In this document: positions 16,956 to 24,290 of the stretch, piece by piece
Position numbering within the stretch: the first letter of the stretch is position 1
Layout: each line of letters starts with the position of its first letter
NCBI GenBank assembly: GCA_017455905.1
Contig: JAFTLQ010000006.1
Span: forward strand, 1 to 64,000
Reading direction: 5' to 3'
Length of the DNA stretch: 64,000 bases
Source: Clostridia bacterium
GTDB lineage: Bacteria; Bacillota; Clostridia; Oscillospirales; CAG-272
Made by a program: the position numbers and the translations under genes
Notes under the pieces: generated by a model
What the model saw: only the letters and a program-made list of their open reading frames with translations
Told to the model about the DNA's origin: nothing
The model's database searches: none

Positions 16956-17441
16956 TTACAGATCCGCGATGAGGGCGGCACGGCTCTGACGGTCGAGGGT
17001 GCGGTAATCCTCGATCACATAGCGGTTATCGTCGGCGTCGCGGATGCGGACGTAGCCGTCGGGGCTGACGCGGATGTCGTGGTTGCGGTTGCGTATGTCG
17101 AAGCGCTTGCGGCCGCGGTCCGTTTCGACCGTAAAGCGCAGGGTACCGTATTTTTCTACGGCTTGCACGATGCGCAGGATGCGCGGCACGAGATAATAGT
17201 CGGCCAGGCTGTCCTCAACGGTGTGCCGACTGTCCTCGTTAAGATCCGTCAGTGCGCGCACGACGCACATCTCCTGCCCTTGCTCGTCGAGCAGGGTGAT
17301 ATAGGTGCTCGGCGCGCTGATGGGGAAGAGGCGGCGCGGCTGAAGTCCGTCCCACGTCCGACCGTCCGACAGGCGAACGGTGACGAGCTGATTTTCAAAG
17401 GGGAGGATGCTATCCTTGTCGGACAAAAAGAGTCGTTCCAT
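16956..17441 (-). CDS. DUF1854 domain protein, partner of the ABC exporter
   Basis: This 161-aa cytosolic protein matches DUF1854 by its ordered motifs (PFENQLVTVRLSDG, a central VRALTDLNEDSR, and a C-terminal VRIRDADDNRYVIEDYRTLD). Genes of this family commonly follow an ABC exporter with an extra N-terminal domain, exactly as here. ATG 17441 has AAAGGA upstream at 8 nt. It lies 45 nt after the exporter in the same operon. Biochemical function is unknown. Confidence 0.75.
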   Translation of the reverse strand: MERLFLSDKDSILPFENQLVTVRLSDGRTWDGLQPRRLFPISAPSTYITLLDEQGQEMCVVRALTDLNEDSRHTVEDSLADYYLVPRILRIVQAVEKYGTLRFTVETDRGRKRFDIRNRNHDIRVSPDGYVRIRDADDNRYVIEDYRTLDRQSRAALIADL

Positions 17442-17486
17442 AAAGAAATCCTTTCGTTTTGACAACAATTCTGCGCAAATATAGAC

Positions 17487-19808
17487 TTATAAGCGTTCTT
17501 CTTCGCGGAGTTGCTCGGCTTCCTGCGTCATGGATTGGATCTTGACGAGCTTGTAATATTTGCCCTTGAGTGCCATCAGCTCCTCGGGGGTGCCGTTTTC
17601 AATGATGCGGCCGTTATCCACGACGAGGATGCGGTGGGCGCGGCGCAGGGTGGAGAGGCGGTGGGCGATCATGATGGTCGTTTTTCCGACGATCAGGCGG
17701 TCGATGGCCTCTTGAATGAGATGCTCGGTCTCCGAGTCGACGGCGGCCGTTGCCTCGTCAAAAATGAGAATCGAGGGGTTCTTCAGCACGGCGCGTGCGA
17801 TGGACAAACGCTGCTTTTCACCGCCCGAAATACCCACGCCGCGCTCACCGAGGGTGGTATCGTAGGCGTCGGGCTGTCGGGCGATAAAGCCATGGGCGTT
17901 GGCAATATCGGCGGCGTGCATGACATCCTCGACGGTGGCGTCGGGATCGCCGTAGGCGATGTTGTTGTAGATGGTGTCGCTGAACATCATCGGATCCTGT
18001 TGAACGAAGCCGATGTGGCTGCGGTAGGCAGACAGGTCAAGATTTTTGATATTGTGCCCGTCGACGAGGATCTCGCCCGAGTATCCGTCGTAGAAGCGCA
18101 TGAGCAGGTTGATGATGGTCGATTTGCCCGAGCCCGTCGTACCGACGATGCCGACGACCTCGCCCGGCTCGACGGTGAAGGACACGTCGTCAAGGACCTT
18201 TTTGGTACGGTCAAAGGAAAAGCCGACGTGCAAAAATTCGATCTTGCCGTCAAGGGTCTGCGGACAGATGTGGCAGTCCTCCTGCGTTTCGGGCTCGGCC
18301 TCCAGGATGTCGAGGATCTTTTCGGTGGAGGCGAGGGCGCTCTGGAAGGAGTCGGAGAGGTTGGCAAAGAAGGACACGGGGTTATAGAACATGGCGGCGT
18401 AGGAGATAAAGCTGACGACAAGACCCGCGGAATACGTGGGATCGCCGCTGATGACGCGGCTGCCGCCGAAGGCCCAGATGATCAGCGAGCCGCAGGTGAT
18501 AAAGAAGGACACGCATTGGGGAAAGGCGGTCGCGATCTTTCCGAGGCGCAGATCCATTGAGAGCCAGTCGTTGTTCTTTTCATCGAAGCGCTCGGAGGAG
18601 CGCTTTTCACCGGTAAAGGACTTGATGACCTTGACGCAGGGGATGGTGTCCGAGAGCGTGGCGAACACGCGCGACCAGCGCCGCCAGATGCGGCGATAAT
18701 ACGGCCGCAGCTTGAGAGAGAAGAAGCGGCTGAGAAAGACGATGATCGGCACGGGCAGAAGCGATAGCAGCGTCAGCGTCGGATTCAGTGCAAGCATGAT
18801 CACGATGATGCCCATGAGCTGAAAGGCGTGCACGACGGCCTCCTGGGTGATACGCAGGATGAAGGACTGCAGGGTATTGGCGTCACCGGAGATGCGGTTG
18901 ATGACGGCACCCGTGGAGGTCTTGTCGTAGAAGCGCATGGGAAGCGTCTGCGCTTTTTTGTAGATATCGGAGCGCAGCGCCGATACCGCACGGTCACCGA
19001 CGGTACGCATCAGATACGAACGCAGGATGCCGACGCCGTACTGCAGGATATAGGTAAAGAGCAGACATAGGATCATCGTCAGCAGCAGCCGCGATGCATC
19101 GCCGCCGACGGCACGCTCGATCCACAGAAGCACGGCGTTGGTCGATGCACCGCTGCCCGAGGGGAAGACGTTATCGACGATGAAGCCCGTGATCGCGGGA
19201 GGGACGAGGGCCATGACGGTGGTGAACAGCGACAGGAAGATACAGAAGATGAGCGTCTTCATCTGCGGCTGTATGTATTTGTAGAACTGACGGACGATCT
19301 TGGTCTTGGAGCGGCACATGATGCACGAGGCACCGGGGTGCAGCAGCGTGCGGCCGCACGTGGGGCAGACGCTGAGGGCGCGCTCAAAGGTGACGGCCAT
19401 GACGGCGCATTCCTCCGTCAGGTTGGCGCCCTCCTTGACGTGTGTGATAAACAGCGCGGCCGCATCGCACAGCGCGGCGACGGCGTAGGTATAGCGGAAC
19501 AGAATATGCCGCCTGCCGTCGGCGAGGACGGCCGACAGCGTCGCGTTGCCGTACATACGGCGTGCCTGCGGCTCCTGCAGGTCGGCGTAGGCGTACGTTT
19601 CGTATACGCCCTCCTCGCCGTCGTAGACGAACAGCGCGTCCGACGAAAAGAAAAGGGCGGTATCGGAATATCGGCCGTGTCGGTTGAGGTCACCGACAAT
19701 GGCAAACAGAATATTCCGTCCGCTCTGTTCAATCGATTGTACGACGGTCTGTGCACCGTCGGGGATGGCCTTGTTTTTCAGAATGGTATCCGTGTTCATA
19801 TCGTCCAC
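17487..19808 (-). CDS. ABC exporter (fused permease-ATPase) with N-terminal sensor-like domain and zinc ribbon
   Basis: The 773-aa protein is longer than a normal half-transporter (about 580). Residues 1-140 form a beta-rich, PH-like domain. A CxxC-x10-CxxC zinc ribbon occupies residues 148-165. Six membrane helices follow, then an ATPase with GTTGSGKST (Walker A), ISGGEKQRLS (signature) and ILIFDEATAAVD (Walker B). GTG 19808 has AAGGA at 6 nt; ATG 19799 is an alternative start. It presumably homodimerises and exports an unknown substrate. DUF1854 is the downstream partner. Confidence 0.88.
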   Translation of the reverse strand: MDDMNTDTILKNKAIPDGAQTVVQSIEQSGRNILFAIVGDLNRHGRYSDTALFFSSDALFVYDGEEGVYETYAYADLQEPQARRMYGNATLSAVLADGRRHILFRYTYAVAALCDAAALFITHVKEGANLTEECAVMAVTFERALSVCPTCGRTLLHPGASCIMCRSKTKIVRQFYKYIQPQMKTLIFCIFLSLFTTVMALVPPAITGFIVDNVFPSGSGASTNAVLLWIERAVGGDASRLLLTMILCLLFTYILQYGVGILRSYLMRTVGDRAVSALRSDIYKKAQTLPMRFYDKTSTGAVINRISGDANTLQSFILRITQEAVVHAFQLMGIIVIMLALNPTLTLLSLLPVPIIVFLSRFFSLKLRPYYRRIWRRWSRVFATLSDTIPCVKVIKSFTGEKRSSERFDEKNNDWLSMDLRLGKIATAFPQCVSFFITCGSLIIWAFGGSRVISGDPTYSAGLVVSFISYAAMFYNPVSFFANLSDSFQSALASTEKILDILEAEPETQEDCHICPQTLDGKIEFLHVGFSFDRTKKVLDDVSFTVEPGEVVGIVGTTGSGKSTIINLLMRFYDGYSGEILVDGHNIKNLDLSAYRSHIGFVQQDPMMFSDTIYNNIAYGDPDATVEDVMHAADIANAHGFIARQPDAYDTTLGERGVGISGGEKQRLSIARAVLKNPSILIFDEATAAVDSETEHLIQEAIDRLIVGKTTIMIAHRLSTLRRAHRILVVDNGRIIENGTPEELMALKGKYYKLVKIQSMTQEAEQLREEERL

Positions 19809-19887
19809 CGTTATTCCTTATTCGCACAGCGTGCGACATGCCTCAGGCGAGAGGCAACGTTATGAACCCCGATGAGAGGTCGTACCC

Positions 19888-19916
19888 ATTGTAGTATACT
19901 TCGGCCGATAAGTCAA
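19888..19916 (-). promoter_or_regulatory. Promoter of the ABC exporter operon
   Basis: On the minus strand TTGACT (19916-19911), 17-nt spacer, TACAAT (19893-19888). Confidence 0.8.
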
Positions 19917-20085
19917 TGCTTTTTAAAAATTCGTAAATTTTTGTGACAAATGAAGCGCAAGGGCGGATAACGGTTGACGTGCTTAGCCAAACTGCACATA
20001 ATGTTTTACAAAAAATTCCGTTTCCTTTTTTGCGATACGTCCGATCGTGTCGTACGCTTGACGGATGTAAAATTTATCCCCCGCC

Positions 20086-20114
20086 TTGACAAATGAGAGA
20101 AGGTGTGATACAAT
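20086..20114 (+). promoter_or_regulatory. Promoter of the 48-aa peptide gene
   Basis: TTGACA, 17-nt spacer, TACAAT, near-consensus. It serves a single 48-codon gene that is closed by its own terminator. Confidence 0.85.
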
Positions 20115-20163
20115 AGGTACACGACCAAAGAAACTACAAGTCCAACTCTTACGGGAGGTATGT

Positions 20164-20310
20164 ATGGATAAACAAGTGACGACCTTTGAGGATGCGCGTT
20201 TGACGATCATCCCCTTTGATGCGGAGGATATTATTACGACCAGCGGCACCGGCGGTATATACGTGGATGAGGATGGTAACATCGTCCTTCCGACGATCCC
20301 TTTTGATTGA
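20164..20310 (+). CDS. Small acidic peptide (48 aa), unknown function
   Basis: The start ATG 20164 follows GGGAGGT. The peptide has an internal echo: IIPFD near residue 15 and TIPFD at the extreme C-terminus, joined by EDIITTSGTGG. I recall short Firmicutes peptides with a similar I.FD.ED(V/I)I.TSG core, but no function is established to my knowledge. There is no signal peptide and only one Gly/Ser/Thr-rich turn. A private promoter and terminator support it as a real gene; a precursor peptide or sporulation peptide is possible but unproven. Confidence 0.7.
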   Translation: MDKQVTTFEDARLTIIPFDAEDIITTSGTGGIYVDEDGNIVLPTIPFD

Positions 20311-20340
20311 TCTTTGATCCCCTCTTGCCTAATCATATAG

Positions 20341-20380
20341 AGGTTGTCTCAAGCGTGCGTTTGAGACAGCCTTTATTTTT
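20341..20380 (+). terminator. Terminator after the 48-aa peptide gene
   Basis: AGGTTGTCTCAAGCG and CGTTTGAGACAGCCT form a long stem with a tiny loop, two wobble pairs, and a T-rich tail. Confidence 0.88.
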
Positions 20381-20403
20381 CACGCGTGGGTGCGCGATAA
20401 GGA

Positions 20404-20432
20404 TTGACTTTTCTCCGCGCCTATGCTACAAT
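20404..20432 (+). promoter_or_regulatory. Promoter of the 20470-22045 gene pair
   Basis: TTGACT, 17-nt spacer, TACAAT, 38 nt before the start codon. Confidence 0.8.
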
Positions 20433-20469
20433 AGAAAAAACATGCCTTCATCAAAAAAGGAGACCCGTT

Positions 20470-21108
20470 ATGATCCGTGTGGAACGTATATCCGTTATGA
20501 ATTTTGAAAACGCTATCCGCGGCGCGCGCAATCCGCTCAACAGCTGGGCGCGTATGGACAGCTATTACGACCAGGCCGGCCGCTTCGTTCTGGGAGAGAA
20601 CGATCTGTCCTTGGCGCACCGCCTGGCTAAGGCAGGCAGCGATCATCGCAAATTCCTTCGTCAGGTCATCGTTACGATGGACATTACCGCTCCCTTATAT
20701 TGGTGGAAGGAATTCGACACCTACAAGGTCGGCACGGTGGCGAACTCCACCTCCACGATGCATAAGATTCAGGCCAAGGCCTTTGAAAGAGCCGATTTCG
20801 CCTGCGACCGTATGAGCGAGGATGCCCTTGCCGTGCTGGACGGGGTCATCGCGTATCTGGAGCGCGAGCGCGTTCTGTATAACGAGACCAAGGAGCTCTC
20901 GCACTGGCACAACATGATCCAGCTTCTGCCCTCGTCCTTTATGCAGATGCGTACGGTGACGATGAACTACGAGGTGCTTATCAATATGTACTATGCCCGC
21001 CGCCACCACAAGCTGGCCGAATGGCATACGCTGTGCGACGCCATTGCCGCCTTGCCCTATGCCAACGAGCTGATCCTCGTCAAGGAGACGAAGGGTGAGG
21101 AGGCGTAA
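20470..21108 (+). CDS. Conserved protein of unknown function (ThyX-reminiscent)
   Basis: The 212-aa soluble protein is rich in aromatic and basic residues (NFENAIRG, AGSDHRKFLRQ, LYWWKEFDTYK, STSTMHKI, SHWHNMIQLLPSS). I recall similar proteins in Firmicutes and their phages annotated only as hypothetical. The DHRKF and RQ-type arrangement faintly recalls flavin-dependent thymidylate synthase, but the ThyX RHR signature is absent, so I assign no activity. ATG 20470 has AAGGAG upstream. It is followed 4 nt later by a lipoprotein gene. Confidence 0.65.
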   Translation: MIRVERISVMNFENAIRGARNPLNSWARMDSYYDQAGRFVLGENDLSLAHRLAKAGSDHRKFLRQVIVTMDITAPLYWWKEFDTYKVGTVANSTSTMHKIQAKAFERADFACDRMSEDALAVLDGVIAYLERERVLYNETKELSHWHNMIQLLPSSFMQMRTVTMNYEVLINMYYARRHHKLAEWHTLCDAIAALPYANELILVKETKGEEA

Positions 21109-21112
21109 GACG

Positions 21113-22045
21113 GTGGGACGATACAGACACGCACGGTGCGTGCTCATCTGCCTGCTTCTCATCGTCGCCTGCCTTTTATCCGTGTCCTGCCACGTGCGCG
21201 AGGAGGACGCGACACCGATCGATTTCCGTACCTATCAGACGTACGAGGATTGGCAGGGAGCCGACGGCGAGACGGTGGTCATCCGAGGCTATATGGCAAC
21301 GGCCACGGCCGCGGGGGACGCCTTCTTCCAATTGGTCAACGCGCCGTATACGCGCCGACCGACCGCCGGGGAAAACTCCTTCTTTATTGACGTTTACCCG
21401 GCCCGCGGCGAGACCGTCACCGCCGTACCGACGGCAGCGATCAAGGTCGTCGGCCGCGTGGAGCTTGCACCGCAGGACAAGCCCTTCGTCGACGAGCTCG
21501 GCTACGAAAGCTACGTTCGCCTCGTGGATGCGACCTACGCCATCCTGAGCGCCGAGGAGCTGACAGGGGACGCTGCCGTCTGGCGCACAGTCGCCGCCTC
21601 GGGACTGATCAACAACGTCATGGACGCCTTCAACTACGCGCACTTCGTCTGTGCATGGACGGAGTATACGGGGAAAAACAGCGACGGAACGCAGTTTTAT
21701 CTGTATCCCGACGATGCGCGCGCGTTTATCACCGAGGAGGGCGGACAATACTATTACGGGTACTCCGACGGATATTTCGACCGCCTGTCCGGGCGGGCGA
21801 TCGACCTCGATGCGCAGGTATGCGCCGAGCTGTCGGATATTCTTACGGAGCTGGGAGAGCTCAGCGCCGAGGGGCTTGCCTCCCTGAACGGCAACAACTA
21901 TACGCAGGTCGCCCTGTCGGGCGAGGATATTCTGTCGGGCTTCGTCGGACACGCCTACGTGCTCAACGATGCCGAGGAGCTGATGGAGGAATACGAGGCG
22001 CTGTTTGCGCGTCTGAACGATTGGCTCGCCCGCTTTGCTCTGTAA
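21113..22045 (+). CDS. Putative lipoprotein, unknown function
   Basis: The 310-aa secreted protein has a basic N-terminus, a hydrophobic stretch and a lipobox-like LSVSC at about residue 26. GTG 21113 is preferred over GTG 21095 because GAGGAGG lies 8 nt upstream and sits within the end of the preceding gene. An N-terminal beta-rich domain (AIKVVGRVELAPQDKPFVDELGY) recalls OB-fold nucleotide-binding-like lipoproteins. The C-terminal helical half contains a long acidic helix. It is probably translationally linked to the 20470 gene. Confidence 0.65.
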   Translation: MGRYRHARCVLICLLLIVACLLSVSCHVREEDATPIDFRTYQTYEDWQGADGETVVIRGYMATATAAGDAFFQLVNAPYTRRPTAGENSFFIDVYPARGETVTAVPTAAIKVVGRVELAPQDKPFVDELGYESYVRLVDATYAILSAEELTGDAAVWRTVAASGLINNVMDAFNYAHFVCAWTEYTGKNSDGTQFYLYPDDARAFITEEGGQYYYGYSDGYFDRLSGRAIDLDAQVCAELSDILTELGELSAEGLASLNGNNYTQVALSGEDILSGFVGHAYVLNDAEELMEEYEALFARLNDWLARFAL

Positions 22046-22081
22046 GAGGGGCGACGGTAGCAGGAGCAAGATAAAAAACGA

Positions 22082-22123
22082 CCGACGTACGTCGGGTCCG
22101 CCGAGCGGGTGCCCGACGTACGG
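22082..22123 (+). other. Palindromic leader hairpin before the serine hydrolase gene
   Basis: CGTACGTCGGG (22086-22096) pairs perfectly with CCCGACGTACG (22112-22122), and CCGACGTACGTCGG (22082-22095) is itself a palindrome. It lies 15 nt before the ATG and has no T-run, so an operator or mRNA-stability element is more likely than a terminator. Confidence 0.55.
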
Positions 22124-22137
22124 TTGGAGAAATATCT

Positions 22138-24261
22138 ATGGAAAACTGGAAAAAACAAGCGATCAATCTACTCATGGGCATGACGCTGGAGGAAAAGGCA
22201 GACCCTTCGGTATGCGCGTACACGCCGTCCAAGACGCAGCTTAGTGCCGTCGAGGAGCACGGACGCCGTACGGCCTCACCCGAGCGTCACGGGGTATCCT
22301 CCCGACGCCTTTGTCAGCTGTTAGAGGCCCTGGAGGCCGAGGAGCGTGCCAACGTACGCACGGTGTACGCCGTTAAGGACGGCCACGTCCTGCTGGACGC
22401 CTCGCGCCCCGGCTTTGATTCCCATACCTTTTACTTATCGCATTCCATGGCCAAGAGCGTGACGGGTATGCTCATCGGCACGCTGGTCGATGAGGGGGCG
22501 CTGTCGCTTTCGGACACGGTGGCGAGTTTCTTCCCCGAATACACCTACAAGGACCGTCGCTTTGCGAGCATGACCGTGGAGCATCTTCTGATCATGTCCT
22601 CGGGCGTTCCCTTCGCCGAGGTCGGCGTGGTCACGGAGGTCGATTGGGGCCGTGCCTTCTTTTCTTCGACGCTCAGCTTTGCCCCCGGTAAGGAATTTAT
22701 GTACAACAGCATGAATTCCTACATCCTCGGCCGCATTGCGGAAAAGGTCAGCGGCAAGGATCTGTTTTCGCTCGCCAAGGAGCGTCTGTTTGAGCCGCTC
22801 GGCATTGACAACGCCTTTTGGGAGAGGGATGCACAGGGGCACGCCAAGGGCGGCTTCGGTCTGTATCTGTCCGCTGCCTCATGGGCCAAGCTCGGCTCGC
22901 TGTACGTTTCGGGCGGCGTGTATAACGGCCGCCGCTTGCTCAGCGAATCCTGGATCGAGCAGTCAAGCGCCGCGCATATGCAAACACCCGCGAGCCTCGG
23001 TGATTTTGATTACGGCTATCACGTCTGGGTCAACCGCATGGGGGGCGAGGTGCTCTTCAACGGTATGCTCGGACAAAACGTGTGGATCCGTCCGAGCACC
23101 GGCACGGTCGCGGTCATTCTGTCGGGCAACAGCGAGCTGTTTCAGCAGAGTCCGGCACTGTCGCTTTTGCGTACGTATCTGTTCGATCTGCCCGAAGGGG
23201 AGCGGGCGAGTCTGTCGGAGCGCCGACGCTTGCGCCGCAAGCAAAAGGAATTCTTTAAAAACCGTACGCCCGTGACGCCTAAGCCACCCGTGCGCGGCCT
23301 TTGGGCAGCCGTTACGGGCAAGGGACGCCATCCCTTTGACGCGGCGTGGGAGCCCATGCTCGGCACCTATTGCCTGCAGGAGAATAACGCCGCCCTTCTT
23401 CCTATGTTCGTCCGCCTGATGCAAAACAATTACGAGACGGACGGTATCCGCACCCTGACCTTCCTGCGCGAGGACGAGGAGCTGTATATGGAGCTTCTGA
23501 TCGGTGCGTCGACCTATCGCCTTCCCGTCGGTCTGTACGACTATCGCACGTGTACGCTTTCGGTAGGCGGCGAGAGCTATATCGTTCGCACGCGGGCACA
23601 GGCGGTGACCGACGGGGAGGGGGCATGCTCGTATACGATCGAGTGTGTGTTCCCCGAGCTGCCGAACACGCGCATCATTCAGCTCTATCCGAGCGAGCAG
23701 GGGCGCCTGCGCGTCGTGCTCCGTGAGCTTCCGGATCAGCGATTGCTGGAGTCCTTCCGCAACTCCTTCCTCTCTCCCGGTGCCAAGGGATCGATGATCT
23801 TCGGCCTGCTGCAACGGTACATGGGCGAGGGCTTCTTGGAGGAAAAGGCGACGTCCGTCTTTGAAAAATCCATCATGGGCGGCCTTGCCTCACATCCGGA
23901 TACAGAGGCCTATTTGCAAGAGCTTTCGGTCGAAAGGACAACAAGACTTAACAAATATGCTACTATCCAAGGATTGATCCGCCGCTTCGTCGGCTCGGAT
24001 GACACGCCAAGCGAGTCGGAGGACTCGCCCGAGCAGACGCAGGAAAAGGGCGGCTCGTGGTTTGACACCGTCATGTCCGCCTTTCGCTTCGGACGCGGAC
24101 GTGCCCGCCGAAGCACACCCGACGGGGCGCCGACCGACATTCCGGTCACCGACGCGCCGACGGATGTATCGGAGGTCATGCCGACGGAGGACGTGAGTGA
24201 TGGACCCACGGCGGTACCGAGTGACGAGTCGATCTCCGAGAATAAAGATCAACGTATATAA
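22138..24261 (+). CDS. Serine hydrolase, beta-lactamase/DD-peptidase family (class C-like)
   Basis: The 707-aa cytoplasm-predicted protein has no evident signal peptide. Residues 50-370 are a beta-lactamase-fold domain with SMAKS (SxxK nucleophile near residue 103), YNSMNSY (YxN) and a late turn with GMLGQNVWI replacing the usual HTG motif. Residues 400-600 are a domain I cannot name. The last 80 residues are Pro/Thr/Asp/Glu-rich and probably disordered. Members include esterases and peptidases; substrate unknown. Confidence 0.8.
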   Translation: MENWKKQAINLLMGMTLEEKADPSVCAYTPSKTQLSAVEEHGRRTASPERHGVSSRRLCQLLEALEAEERANVRTVYAVKDGHVLLDASRPGFDSHTFYLSHSMAKSVTGMLIGTLVDEGALSLSDTVASFFPEYTYKDRRFASMTVEHLLIMSSGVPFAEVGVVTEVDWGRAFFSSTLSFAPGKEFMYNSMNSYILGRIAEKVSGKDLFSLAKERLFEPLGIDNAFWERDAQGHAKGGFGLYLSAASWAKLGSLYVSGGVYNGRRLLSESWIEQSSAAHMQTPASLGDFDYGYHVWVNRMGGEVLFNGMLGQNVWIRPSTGTVAVILSGNSELFQQSPALSLLRTYLFDLPEGERASLSERRRLRRKQKEFFKNRTPVTPKPPVRGLWAAVTGKGRHPFDAAWEPMLGTYCLQENNAALLPMFVRLMQNNYETDGIRTLTFLREDEELYMELLIGASTYRLPVGLYDYRTCTLSVGGESYIVRTRAQAVTDGEGACSYTIECVFPELPNTRIIQLYPSEQGRLRVVLRELPDQRLLESFRNSFLSPGAKGSMIFGLLQRYMGEGFLEEKATSVFEKSIMGGLASHPDTEAYLQELSVERTTRLNKYATIQGLIRRFVGSDDTPSESEDSPEQTQEKGGSWFDTVMSAFRFGRGRARRSTPDGAPTDIPVTDAPTDVSEVMPTEDVSDGPTAVPSDESISENKDQRI

Positions 24262-24290
24262 GATACTAAAGTATAGGAGAACAGAATACC

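Noticed and set aside
16681-16989. 102-codon plus-strand ORF in the intergenic element
   Set aside because: It begins inside a terminator stem, overlaps the DUF1854 3' end, and has no ribosome site.
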